Of a DNA stretch of 64,000 bases, positions 32,301-40,404 are shown one piece after another (position 1 is the first letter of the stretch; every line of letters begins with the position of its first letter). Origin of the DNA: Bradyrhizobium daqingense (GTDB lineage Bacteria; Pseudomonadota; Alphaproteobacteria; Rhizobiales; Xanthobacteraceae); assembly GCF_021044685.1 (NCBI RefSeq), contig NZ_CP088014.1:6744001-6808000 (forward strand). The letters are read 5' to 3'. Made by a program: the position numbers and the translations under genes. The notes beneath the pieces were generated by a model, which did not search any database, had not been told where the DNA came from, and saw only the letters and a program-made list of their open reading frames with translations.

Positions 32301-32564
32301 TCACTGCTCCGCCAGCTTGCGCGCGATGTAGGCGTCGATCGTCTCCGCGAAGGAGCGCTGCACGCCGACGGCGGCCACGTGCTGGTCGCGCGCGTCGAGC
32401 TGGAGCACGCACAGCCCGCGTCCCCGCGCGGCGGCGGGCGTCACGGAAAGATATTGCTCGATGGCATTCTCGGCGAGCGGAATTCCTTGCGGATCCCCCC
32501 TCGCGATCAGGAGCCTCAGCAGGCTCAAACAATCGGCCAGACCCGGCATGGCATCCTGCCTCAT
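32301..32564 (-). CDS. Small hypothetical protein
   Basis: An 87-residue protein with helices LADCLSLLRLLIARG and NAIEQYLSV, a strand GLCVLQLDARDQHV and a C-terminal helix SFAETIDAYIARKLAEQ. Its ATG overlaps the stop of a 34-codon gene upstream (32561-32564), pointing to coupled translation. No family recognised. Confidence 0.6.
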   Translation of the reverse strand: MRQDAMPGLADCLSLLRLLIARGDPQGIPLAENAIEQYLSVTPAAARGRGLCVLQLDARDQHVAAVGVQRSFAETIDAYIARKLAEQ

Positions 32565-32665
32565 CCGCGCGGGGATTTCGGCTTCGGCCTCCGCACCGGC
32601 TGGGTGTGGGTGCCGAACAGGGCCAGCAGCAACGCGACTTCTTCCTTCGAACCGATCTGGATCAT
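32561..32665 (-). CDS. 34-residue peptide gene coupled to the next gene
   Basis: An ATG with GGAG 8 bases upstream opens a 34-codon frame (MIQIGSKEEVALLLALFG, then a basic Pro-rich tail). Its TGA overlaps the ATG of the 87-residue gene in the form ATGA. The ribosome binding site and overlap together are the evidence; it could be a leader peptide that couples translation or a small functional protein. Confidence 0.55.
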   Translation of the reverse strand: MIQIGSKEEVALLLALFGTHTQPVRRPKPKSPRG

Positions 32666-33001
32666 GATGTTTCTCCTTTTCGCTTCGTTGGTCGAGCCCC
32701 GTGGCCGGGGAGTTCGAGACAATCGGGTTTCAGCAGTGTTTCAGCCGTGTTTCGTCAGCAGGCTCTGCATCGTGAGCCGGCCGCTTGCGTGCACAATTGG
32801 ACCCTGATCCCGGGAAGGCCCGGCGATCAGGATTTCGTTTTTTTCCTTAGGCCCGGGTGCCGCTAGGCTCCGGCGCGACGGGGGAGGGAGCGGTGCGGCG
32901 GGATGCGGCGACGGCATCGACGTGCTGAGCCGCTCCCGAGCACGACTGCGGCAGATCGCCGAGCTCATCCATCGAGCTGACCGCTCAACGCGCAAAGCAA
33001 A

Positions 33002-33028
33002 GCCCGCGACGGATCGCTCCGCGCGGGC
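33002..33028 (-). terminator. Rho-independent terminator of the small exported protein gene
   Basis: GCCCGCG and CGCGGGC arms are followed on the minus strand by TTTGCTTTG. The hairpin starts 29 bases after the stop codon at 33057, a good position for ending that transcript. Confidence 0.7.
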
Positions 33029-33056
33029 CATTGATCGCTCGTGCGATCAGCTCGGC

Positions 33057-33284
33057 TTAGTTCGACGAGCAGACCTTGACGGTCTTCATGCCGGCTTCGG
33101 CTTCCGTGCGCGTCTTGTACACGGTGTCACCGCTGACGACGGTGGTTTCCGTGGTGGTCGGCTTGGCTTCGGTGATGGTGCACTTCTTGGTCTTGACGTC
33201 CTGCACCACGTAGAACGATTGCGCGAATGCGGGGGCCGCAAACGACGTCAGCACGGCGGCGGCAATGATCGTCTTGATATTCAT
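33057..33284 (-). CDS. Small exported protein, function unknown
   Basis: A 75-residue protein with a clean Sec signal peptide (MNIKTIIAAAVLTSFAAPAFAQ, cleavage after residue 21 or so) and a Thr/Lys-rich mature part of 53 residues with two cysteines (KKCTIT and VKVCSSN) that may form a disulfide. A GGAGGAAG ribosome binding site precedes the ATG and a terminator follows. Short periplasmic proteins of this kind are common in Bradyrhizobium and have no known function. Confidence 0.8.
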   Translation of the reverse strand: MNIKTIIAAAVLTSFAAPAFAQSFYVVQDVKTKKCTITEAKPTTTETTVVSGDTVYKTRTEAEAGMKTVKVCSSN

Positions 33285-33415
33285 TTTGTCTTCCTCCTCC
33301 AGCAGCCCGGTCGTCCGGGCGTGTCACCTACAAACAACAAAAATTGCCACTTGTTCCCGATCGATCCCGAACCAACGCGTGGGGCCCGGCGTTGGTGCGC
33401 AAACAGGAGGTATCG

Positions 33416-33616
33416 ATGCTGGATCTGCGGTTAGTCACGACGTCTACGGCCATGCTGATTGCGATGATGGCGGTCGCGCTGGCCGAGCCGGTCAAGGACA
33501 AGGCGCCCGTCGCAGGGCAAAGCGCCACGGAAGCCCGCCCCATCCGCGTCGTCCTTCCCGCGCCCTGGGAGCCCGCAACGCGCAGCCAGGGCGAGACGAC
33601 GCAAGCCTCGAAGTGA
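33416..33616 (+). CDS. Small exported protein, function unknown
   Basis: A 66-residue protein. Residues 1-23 form a signal peptide or membrane anchor (LVTTSTAMLIAMMAVALAEP). The rest is short, Pro-rich and probably disordered. AGGAGG stands 6 bases before the ATG, which is the main support. No family recognised. Confidence 0.6.
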   Translation: MLDLRLVTTSTAMLIAMMAVALAEPVKDKAPVAGQSATEARPIRVVLPAPWEPATRSQGETTQASK

Positions 33617-33737
33617 CACGGGCGCCGCTGCGCCTTGTGGCGGTCCGAAACGCCGCACCGAACAATCGGGAAACCTTAGCAACCAATTCGACTCTCACTT
33701 GTTGTCGCCGGCACAATCACTTGCAGGAGACAACAAG

Positions 33738-34058
33738 ATGAAACGTTCAACTCTGCTGGCCGCAACCTTGCTGCTGCTGGCTTCGGTGCCCGCAGGCGCC
33801 CAGTCGCAGCCGGCGCAAAGCGGACCGCAAAACAACGCGGTCAACAGCTCCGACCAGAACAACTCCAACAAGCCCGTTGCTGGCCGCAACAGCTTCACTG
33901 AGGGACAGGCGAAGTCGCGGATCGAGGAGGCCGGCTATTCCAACGTGTCCGGCCTGCAGAAGGACAACGAAGGCGTCTGGCGCGGCAAGGCCGACAAGGC
34001 CGGCACCAAGGCCGACGTCAGCGTTGACTTCCAAGGCAACGTCAATCCCGCGAAGTAA
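33738..34058 (+). CDS. Exported PepSY-like small protein
   Basis: A 106-residue periplasmic protein: signal peptide 1-22 (ending GAQSQ), an Asn/Gln/Ser-rich linker (about 23-50), then a small domain TEGQAKSRIEEAGYSNVSGLQK followed by GVWRGKADKAG and VSVDFQGNV, which resembles one PepSY-type unit. AGGAGA precedes the ATG. It is 12 bases ahead of the stress-protein gene and probably cotranscribed. Confidence 0.75.
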   Translation: MKRSTLLAATLLLLASVPAGAQSQPAQSGPQNNAVNSSDQNNSNKPVAGRNSFTEGQAKSRIEEAGYSNVSGLQKDNEGVWRGKADKAGTKADVSVDFQGNVNPAK

Positions 34059-34070
34059 GGAGATTCCAGC

Positions 34071-34697
34071 ATGACAGCCACTATTTCCCGGCTCTACGAT
34101 AATTATTCCGATGCCCAGCAGGCCGTCACCCGGCTCGAAGCCGCCGGCGTGCCGCACTCCGACATCAGCATCGTCGCCAACAATTCCGACAATTGGTACG
34201 GCTCCTCGTCTGGCAAGGTCGACCGTGATCGCGACGGCACCGACGACCGCGCAGAAGGCGCCGGCGCAGGTGCCGGCATCGGCGCAGGCCTCGGCGGTGC
34301 GGCAGGCCTTCTCGCCGGCCTCGGCATGCTCGCCATCCCCGGTCTCGGGCCGGTGGTGGCCGCAGGATGGCTCGCTGCCACCGCCGTCGGCGCGGCCGCT
34401 GGAGCTGCGACCGGCGGCATCGTCGGCGCGCTGACCCAGGCGGGCGTCCCCAAGGAAGAGGCTTCGCGCTATGCGGAAGGCGTTCGCCGCGGCGGCACGC
34501 TCGTCTCCGCGCGGGTGCCGGACACGGATCGCGCCCGCCTCGACGCGCTGCTCCACGAGAGGTCCGTCAACCTCCAGGAGCGCAGCGCTGTCTGGCAGAA
34601 GTCCGGTTGGAACGACTTCGACGCCGCAAGCCCGCCGCTGTCACCAGAGGACATCGGCCGCGAGCGCGAGCTCTACGGAGCGGGCACGCGGCGCTAG
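34071..34697 (+). CDS. General stress protein 17M/YflT-like protein with glycine-rich membrane segment
   Basis: A 208-residue protein. The N-terminal third (ISRLYDNYSDAQQAVTRLEAAGVP, ISIVANN) and the segment RRGGTLVSARVPD match the YflT/general stress protein 17M domain. Between them residues 63-125 form a long Gly/Ala-rich hydrophobic region (AGAGAGIGAGLGGAAGLLAGLG, then GLGPVVAAGWLAAT) that looks like paired glycine-zipper membrane helices. Likely a membrane-associated stress protein. It is followed by a good terminator. Confidence 0.8.
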   Translation: MTATISRLYDNYSDAQQAVTRLEAAGVPHSDISIVANNSDNWYGSSSGKVDRDRDGTDDRAEGAGAGAGIGAGLGGAAGLLAGLGMLAIPGLGPVVAAGWLAATAVGAAAGAATGGIVGALTQAGVPKEEASRYAEGVRRGGTLVSARVPDTDRARLDALLHERSVNLQERSAVWQKSGWNDFDAASPPLSPEDIGRERELYGAGTRR

Positions 34698-34717
34698 GCC
34701 CGTCAGACCGACAAGAC

Positions 34718-34744
34718 AAAGGCCCCGCGATGCGGGGCCTTTTT
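34718..34744. terminator. Bidirectional rho-independent terminator
   Basis: AAAGGCCCCGC and GCGGGGCCTTTTT form a G/C-rich stem with a run of A before and T after, so it can stop transcripts from both strands. It lies between the convergent stress-protein gene and the second DUF6894-like gene. Confidence 0.85.
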
Positions 34745-34767
34745 GCATTGAACATCTGCCCAGGAGT

Positions 34768-35016
34768 TTACGCCCGCAGCCTTTCGACCTCGAACGAGAA
34801 CTTCACCTGCATCAACGGACCGCAGACGTCGCGAACCTCGATCGCCATGTTGTGCTGACCGGTGGCGGGCGGAAAGCTATGCACCGCATCGCGGGCCATG
34901 TCGGCGAGCGACTTGGCGGCTCCGGCCTGCACGGCGCGCAGGCTCGACAGCTCCAGGCCTTCTTCATCGACGGCGAGAATGTCGCCTTCCAGTAAGTCGA
35001 AGAAATAACGCGGCAT
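34768..35016 (-). CDS. DUF6894-like small protein, copy 2
   Basis: An 82-residue paralogue of the protein at 31917: MPRYFFDLLEGD, DEEGLELSSLRAVQAGAAKSLADMARDAV and LMQVKFSFEVERL. The near-identical central segment shows recent common origin. Convergent with the stress-protein gene across a shared terminator. Function unknown. Confidence 0.85.
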   Translation of the reverse strand: MPRYFFDLLEGDILAVDEEGLELSSLRAVQAGAAKSLADMARDAVHSFPPATGQHNMAIEVRDVCGPLMQVKFSFEVERLRA

Positions 35017-35456
35017 GACCGGCTCCATCGTTCGCGGATGCAAGAGCACGGCGGCATCCATTTCCAAGGCGAGCGCATCAGATCACAAGCCGGGCCTCAG
35101 AACACTTCGGGTCGACTACGGTCCGTAGTTGTCCGGGAAAGTTCAGGCCACCGCCCGGCGGTTCATCGCCTGCTCAAGCTGATCCCGATGACCTGTTCAC
35201 GGCGCGCCTGCGGTGCGCTGGGCAATCCGTCAGACCTGCGAAGCCTGACCGGAATCCTGCCAGCTCTGCTGGCGGAGGGTGCATCCGTAGGGATGCCGAT
35301 CCCGTCAACCTTCATTTGATGGACGACCGGTCCACCGGTTCCCACGGCGATCATTTGACTTAAATCCAACAGGCCGGATTCGGCAGGATGCAAGTTCTTC
35401 GCGTCATGCTGGCACAGGCGCTTTCGTCGGAGGCGGGAGCAAGCTGGAGATCGTCG
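35017..35456. other. Gene-free stretch
   Basis: About 440 bases between the DUF6894-like gene and the small membrane protein. No frame with coding character, no repeat copy and no convincing regulatory element was seen. It should contain the promoters of both flanking genes. Confidence 0.4.
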
Positions 35457-35642
35457 ATGTACTACATCGCCGCCGCATTGCTGGGACTGTCGGGACTGTT
35501 CTACTCGGCCGGCCGCCATGAGCTCGGGCAGTTCGGCGCAGACGTCTGCAAATATGGCAGCACGTTCTGCGACAATCCGGTGCTCGTCTTCACCGGCGCG
35601 GCGCTGGCCGCCGCCTGGGGCATGTTCGTCAGCGTGAAATAG
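35457..35642 (+). CDS. Small membrane protein
   Basis: A 61-residue protein with two hydrophobic helices (YYIAAALLGLSGLFYSAG and VLVFTGAALAAAWGMFVSV) joined by a loop with two cysteines (VCKYGSTFC). Start at 35457 with GGAGA upstream; the longer frame above lacks coding character. Function unknown. Confidence 0.65.
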   Translation: MYYIAAALLGLSGLFYSAGRHELGQFGADVCKYGSTFCDNPVLVFTGAALAAAWGMFVSVK

Positions 35643-35828
35643 GCGGGGACGGCGGGCGGGGCCCGTTAGCCACCGCTGGCGGTGATGCACTCATATACCG
35701 TTCTGCCCGACGGTTAATCAAAATTTCGTATATTCAGAATCTGACCAGATCGAGACCCGGGAACTTTCGTTTCGTTGCTGGCATTTGCTAAGGGATATGC
35801 CGTTCTTTCCCGGACCGAGACCGCCTCG

Positions 35829-37115
35829 ATGAGCAAAAGCGCCCTCACGCCGACGAAATCCGCGCCGACGCTTTTGCAAAGACTAGGTCCGGGCCTGATC
35901 ACCGGCGCGGCCGACGACGATCCCTCGGGCATCGCCACCTATTCGCAGGCCGGCGCGCAATTCGGCTTCGGGCTGCTGTGGACGGTGTTTCTGACCACGC
36001 CGTTCATGATCGCGATCCAGCTCGTGAGTGCGCAGATCGGCCGGGTCACCGGCAAGGGTCTCGCCGCCAACGTCATGCAGCTCGCGCCGCGCTGGGCCGT
36101 GCTCGCGCTGGTGTCCATGCTCGTCGTCGCCAACACCTTCAACATCGCGGCCGACATCGCCGCGATGGCGGAGGCGCTCTCGCTCGTGATCGGCGGGCTC
36201 CATCACGAACACGCGCTGATCTTCGCGGCCGGCTCCACCCTGCTCCAGATCTTCCTGCCCTATCGCCGCTATTCGCCGGTGCTGAAATTCCTCACCCTGG
36301 CGCTGTTCGCCTATGTCGCAACCGCCTTCACCGTGCAGATCCCGTGGAGCAAGGCGCTGCTCGCCGCGGTATGGCCCACGCCGAATGTCAGCGCCGACTA
36401 TTTCCTGATGGTCGTCGCCGTGCTCGGCACCACCATCAGCCCCTACCTGTTCTTCTGGCAGGCCTCGCAGGAAGTCGAGGAGATGAACCAGGGCAAGCGC
36501 GACAAGCCGCTGCGCGATCTGCCGAGCGGCGGCCACCACGAGCTCGACCGCATCAAGGTCGACACCATCTTCGGCATGCTGCTGTCCAACGGCATCGCCT
36601 TCTTCATCATCCTGACCACCGCCTCGGTGCTGAATGCCAACGGCGTCACCAAGATCAATTCGGCGACGGAAGCCGCCGAAGCGCTACGGCCGCTTGCCGG
36701 CGATTTCACCTTCGCGCTGTTCGCGCTCGGCATCATCGGCACGGGACTCTTGGCGATCCCGGTCCTGGCGGGCTCGGCGGCTTACGGCGTCGCCGAGATA
36801 TTCGGCTGGCGCGCCACGCTGGAGGCCAAGCCCGAAAAGGCGGCCGGCTTCTATACGATCATCGCGGCCGCGACCATCATCGGCTTCGGCCTCGGCTTCA
36901 CCGGGATCGATTCGATTCACATGCTGGTGTGGAGCGCCGTGCTTAACGGCATCGTCGCCGTCCCGATCATGGCGATGATGATGGTGATCGTCTCGAGCAG
37001 CGCGATCATGGGACGCTTCAGGGCCCGCTCATGGCTGGTCGCGCTGGGCTGGCTCGGCACCGCGTTGATGGCGTTGGCCGTCCTCGCCTTGCTCGGCTCG
37101 TCCGTGATCGGCTGA
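35829..37115 (+). CDS. NRAMP-family transporter with altered metal-binding motifs
   Basis: A 428-residue inner-membrane protein with about eleven helices and the SLC11/NRAMP arrangement. In classical NRAMP manganese/iron transporters helix 1 carries DPGN and helix 6 MPH. Here helix 1 reads DDDPSGIATYSQAG and helix 6 reads TTISPYLFFWQASQE, so Asp is kept but Asn becomes Gly, Met becomes Ser and His becomes Tyr. Loss of the Met ligand suggests that soft transition metals are not the main substrate; related NRAMP-like proteins move magnesium. Single gene, starting at the ATG at 35829. Confidence 0.82.
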   Translation: MSKSALTPTKSAPTLLQRLGPGLITGAADDDPSGIATYSQAGAQFGFGLLWTVFLTTPFMIAIQLVSAQIGRVTGKGLAANVMQLAPRWAVLALVSMLVVANTFNIAADIAAMAEALSLVIGGLHHEHALIFAAGSTLLQIFLPYRRYSPVLKFLTLALFAYVATAFTVQIPWSKALLAAVWPTPNVSADYFLMVVAVLGTTISPYLFFWQASQEVEEMNQGKRDKPLRDLPSGGHHELDRIKVDTIFGMLLSNGIAFFIILTTASVLNANGVTKINSATEAAEALRPLAGDFTFALFALGIIGTGLLAIPVLAGSAAYGVAEIFGWRATLEAKPEKAAGFYTIIAAATIIGFGLGFTGIDSIHMLVWSAVLNGIVAVPIMAMMMVIVSSSAIMGRFRARSWLVALGWLGTALMALAVLALLGSSVIG

Positions 37116-37139
37116 CCCTTACGATTTACGCGCGCCGCG

Positions 37140-37250
37140 CTACTGCACCCCTCGCGCGACGTGCTGATCGGCGGTCAGAACCTGATCGGAAATGGCGGCT
37201 CCGCCCATCGTGAGCAGCGCCAGAATCGAGATCATCGCCAGAAATTTCAT
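37140..37250 (-). CDS. 36-residue exported peptide
   Basis: An ATG frame of 36 codons, too short for automatic calls, encodes MKFLAMISILALLTMGGA and then ISDQVLTADQHVARGVQ. The start has the charge and hydrophobic core of a Sec signal peptide with a possible cleavage site after GGAA, leaving about 16 residues. No strong ribosome binding site. It occupies the otherwise empty gap between the NRAMP-like gene and the enolase-superfamily gene. Confidence 0.45.
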   Translation of the reverse strand: MKFLAMISILALLTMGGAAISDQVLTADQHVARGVQ

Positions 37251-37458
37251 GGCGGGAGCGTCGGTCCCGATTGTGGCCAAAAAACGTGGGACTGAGCCTG
37301 CCGTCCCCACCGGAAACTACGGGGTTTGCGGCAAAACGGGCGGCTTTTGGCGACACCTCGCCGGGCTTCACGACGGCGAAGCCTTAGCTTAACAATGCGG
37401 ACTGGAGCCGAGCTCGCGAGCGGACCAACAAGAACAACAAGCGGGGCCAGGGAGCGCC

Positions 37459-38673
37459 ATGACCACATCCTCGAAAGCAACAAGTCTCGAAATCCTCGCC
37501 TGCGACGCTGGCTGGCGAAACTACCACTTCGTCAAGCTGACGACGGAAGACGGCATCGTCGGCTGGAGCGAGTTCGATGAGGGCTTTGGCTCGCCCGGCG
37601 TCGGCGCTGCGATCCAGCGCCTGTCCGCCCGCGTCATCGGCCAGAACGTCTTCCAGCACGAACGCATCCATGCCGAATTGTTCGCGGCGACGCGACCCGC
37701 CGCCGGCGGCGTGGTGGCGCAGGCCCTCGGCGCCATCGAGAATGCGCTGCTCGATGCCAAGGCGAAGTGTCTCGGCGTGCCCTGCTATGAGCTGCTCGGC
37801 GGCAAGATCCGCGACCGCGTCAGGGTCTACTGGTCGCATTGCGCGACATGGCGAATCAATCACCCCGCCTGGTACAAGCCGCCGATCGAGAGCCTCGATG
37901 GCGTCAAGGCGATGGGCCGCGAGGTCCGCGAGAAGAAATTCACCGCACTCAAGACCAACATCTTCTCCTACGATGGCGGCAAACCGAACGGCTGGCGGCC
38001 GGGCTTCGGCTCACCCTTCGCACCCGAGATCAACGTCGATCGCAAGATCCTGCGCGACCTGCGCATGCATCTGGAAGCGATCCGTGACGGCGCCGGCCCT
38101 GACGTCGATATCCTGCTCGACTGCAACTTCAACGCCAAGACCGAAGGCTATCTGAAGATCCTGCGCACCATCGCCGACCTCGACATGTTCTGGATCGAGA
38201 TCGACAGCTTCAATCCGGAAGCGCTCGGCTACATCCGCCGGCAGAGCCCGCACCCGATCTCCTCCTGCGAAACGCTGCTCGGCTTGCGCGAATTCCTGCC
38301 CTACTTCCATGAGCAGGCGATGGACGTCGCGATCATCGATACGCCCTGGAATGGCGTCTGGCAGTCCATGAAGATCGCCGCTGCCGCCGAGGCCTTCGAG
38401 GTCAACGTCGCGCCGCATAATTTCTACGGCCATCTCTGCTCGATGATGAACGCGCATTTCTGCGCCGCGGTGCCGAACTTGCGCATCATGGAGATCGATA
38501 TCGACCGCCTCGCCTGGGACCACGAGCTCTTCACGCACGAGCCGGAGATTCAGAACGGTCATCTGGTCGTGCCTGACCGCCCAGGCTGGGGCACCGAACC
38601 GAACGAGGAGGCCTTGCGCGCACATCCACCGAAGACCAGCGGCGGATTGCTCAATTACGGGCGCAAAGGCTGA
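37459..38673 (+). CDS. Mandelate racemase/muconate lactonizing enzyme family (enolase superfamily)
   Basis: A 404-residue enolase-superfamily protein. The N-terminal capping domain (residues 1-115) precedes a barrel with acid/base Lys in FTALKTN (near 158), metal-binding DCNFNAK (near 222), WIEIDSF (near 248), SSCETLLGLREF (near 275) and APHNFYGH (near 322). Such enzymes remove a proton next to a carboxylate and then racemise or dehydrate sugar or hydroxy acids. AGGGAG lies just before the ATG. No sugar-acid genes are adjacent, so the substrate is open. Confidence 0.88.
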   Translation: MTTSSKATSLEILACDAGWRNYHFVKLTTEDGIVGWSEFDEGFGSPGVGAAIQRLSARVIGQNVFQHERIHAELFAATRPAAGGVVAQALGAIENALLDAKAKCLGVPCYELLGGKIRDRVRVYWSHCATWRINHPAWYKPPIESLDGVKAMGREVREKKFTALKTNIFSYDGGKPNGWRPGFGSPFAPEINVDRKILRDLRMHLEAIRDGAGPDVDILLDCNFNAKTEGYLKILRTIADLDMFWIEIDSFNPEALGYIRRQSPHPISSCETLLGLREFLPYFHEQAMDVAIIDTPWNGVWQSMKIAAAAEAFEVNVAPHNFYGHLCSMMNAHFCAAVPNLRIMEIDIDRLAWDHELFTHEPEIQNGHLVVPDRPGWGTEPNEEALRAHPPKTSGGLLNYGRKG

Positions 38674-38697
38674 CGAGAGTTCACTGGCGAGCGAGAG

Positions 38698-38976
38698 CTA
38701 AGGCGTCACGGGATTGATGAGCGGCGACGTCTTCGGCCGCGCTGGCTCGAACGGCGACTTCGGCTCGGTCGGGAGCACCGCGGCACCTGCAGCGCGCGCC
38801 GCCTCTCCAGTGGTGGCGTACATCGCGAGATGAGCCGGCTGGGTCTTGGCTCGGCTCCACGGCCCGTGGTCGACGATCAGCATCGCCGCAATCGTCACCG
38901 CCGCAATGATCAACGCGATCACGCCGGGGTGGCGCAGCGCACTGGACATGGAATTCGCGAAACGACCACTGGTCAT
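38698..38976 (-). CDS. Small membrane-anchored protein
   Basis: A 92-residue protein with one N-terminal hydrophobic helix (GVIALIIAAVTIAAMLIV, about 18-35) and a Pro/Ala/Thr-rich tail ending PKTSPLINPVTP, probably in the periplasm. ATG at 38976 is preferred over the in-frame TTG just before it. Convergent with the enolase-superfamily gene. Function unknown. Confidence 0.6.
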   Translation of the reverse strand: MTSGRFANSMSSALRHPGVIALIIAAVTIAAMLIVDHGPWSRAKTQPAHLAMYATTGEAARAAGAAVLPTEPKSPFEPARPKTSPLINPVTP

Positions 38977-39199
38977 CAAAGCATCCGCTATTTTCCTATC
39001 ACAGGTTAATGCAGATCACGGCTCTCGGTTCCCGCTCGACCGGGGGTTCCGGCCGGCAAGGCCAGGGCCGAGCGGGCCGCCGCCGGTCGCAATCAAGTCC
39101 AGTTATCGGCAAACCTCCGTCATCAACCCGAGATAGCTTCGTCCTCAAAGCGCGGGGTGCCGTGCTTCGCAAGCGATATCCCTGTGCTTCCGCTCATGA

Positions 39200-40390
39200 A
39201 TGGAATTTGCCATGCGCCGTTTGCCCAACGATACGATCGTCCTGTCCATCCCGGAAATGAGCTTCGAAACCCTGTTCGGCGATCCCGATTTTCCGGCCAA
39301 TGCCCATGGCGGCAACGACACCATTACGGTCAACGTCGACAGCATGACCTCTTTCAATCTCGTTGGCGATACAGCGGCCCTGCTGGATCGGTCCCAGGGC
39401 GGCAACGATACACTCAGGGTCAACCTCGTGGGCTCCCTGAGCACCGTCATCGTCGACGGCGATGCCCAATCCATGTCCGGCCATGCCAGGGGCGGCAACG
39501 ACACGGTGATCGGCGACAGCGAAAATTCGGTGCGCAACGGCTTCACACTCTATGGCGACGCCGAGGGTGCCATGTCTGACCACGTGCAGGGGGGCAATGA
39601 CACCGTCATCGGCGTGTTCGGCGGCCGGTCATTGAACACACTGGTGGGCGATGGTGGAGCCATGTTCGGGGATACCCGTGGCGGCAATGATACGCTGCTC
39701 GCTCTCCAGACAGGCCAGACCGGCTCGGCAGTTCTGTACGGCGATGCCGGCGGCCTGACCGATCACGCGCGCGGCGGCAACGACTACCTCATCTTCACGA
39801 TCGGGAACGAAGCACAGACTGGCGGTGGGAATCTGTACGGCGATGCGCATGAGCTTTCAGGAGATGCACGTGGTGGAAACGATACCCTGACCGTCGTCGA
39901 TCTCCACGGCAACCTTCACTTCTACTCCTTCCTGATGGTCGGCGATGCCTTTTCCATGTCCGGCAATGCGCATGGCGGCAACGACGTCCTCACGGGCGGA
40001 ACGTACGCCGACATTCTGGTTGGTGACGCCCGGCACTACTATCCAGCCGCGCCGGGTTCGATCACAGGCGGCAGGGACATCCTGAACGGCAAGGGCGGCA
40101 ATGACGAGATGTGGGGCGGACCAAACAGCGACGTCTTCGTTTTCGACAAGAGCTCGGGCCAGGATCTCATCCAGGATTTCGGTCAAGGCAACAGCACCGT
40201 CGGCAGCACGGTGACCGAACACGATCTGATCGACGTCCAGGACTACGGCTTTGCGGACTGGACTGCGCTGAAGAGCCTGATCAGCGACGACGGCGCGGGC
40301 AATGCCGTGATTCAGCTGACGGCCAGCGATACGATCACGCTGCAGGGCGTCCAAACGGCAGACCTGTATGCAACGGACTTCATCGTCTAA
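39200..40390 (+). CDS. RTX-like secreted protein with GGND repeats
   Basis: A 396-residue protein without signal peptide. GGND motifs recur at about residues 37, 67, 98, 131, 161, 192, 225, 259 and 299, a period of 30-34 residues, each preceded by a LxGDAxxxSxxARGGNDTL-type segment. The C-terminal part (SDVFVFDKSSGQDLIQDFGQG to the end) is the serralysin-type module that carries type I secretion signals, ending in ATDFIV. The repeats should form a calcium-bound beta-roll. No hydrolase domain precedes them, so it is a pure repeat protein, perhaps a surface or matrix component. The gene is convergent with the giant LuxR-like gene, 14 bases apart. Confidence 0.82.
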   Translation: MEFAMRRLPNDTIVLSIPEMSFETLFGDPDFPANAHGGNDTITVNVDSMTSFNLVGDTAALLDRSQGGNDTLRVNLVGSLSTVIVDGDAQSMSGHARGGNDTVIGDSENSVRNGFTLYGDAEGAMSDHVQGGNDTVIGVFGGRSLNTLVGDGGAMFGDTRGGNDTLLALQTGQTGSAVLYGDAGGLTDHARGGNDYLIFTIGNEAQTGGGNLYGDAHELSGDARGGNDTLTVVDLHGNLHFYSFLMVGDAFSMSGNAHGGNDVLTGGTYADILVGDARHYYPAAPGSITGGRDILNGKGGNDEMWGGPNSDVFVFDKSSGQDLIQDFGQGNSTVGSTVTEHDLIDVQDYGFADWTALKSLISDDGAGNAVIQLTASDTITLQGVQTADLYATDFIV

Positions 40391-40404
40391 ATGCGTCGGG
40401 TCAC

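Noticed and set aside
32741..33031. 96-codon frame on the minus strand
   Set aside because: Arg/Ser/Pro-rich sequence without structure pattern, and its start overlaps the terminator of the exported-protein gene.
39290..40100. Regular GGCGGCAACGA repeats that might suggest a CRISPR or tandem array
   Set aside because: They are in frame and encode GGND motifs of the RTX-like protein; the intervals are coding and not unique spacers.
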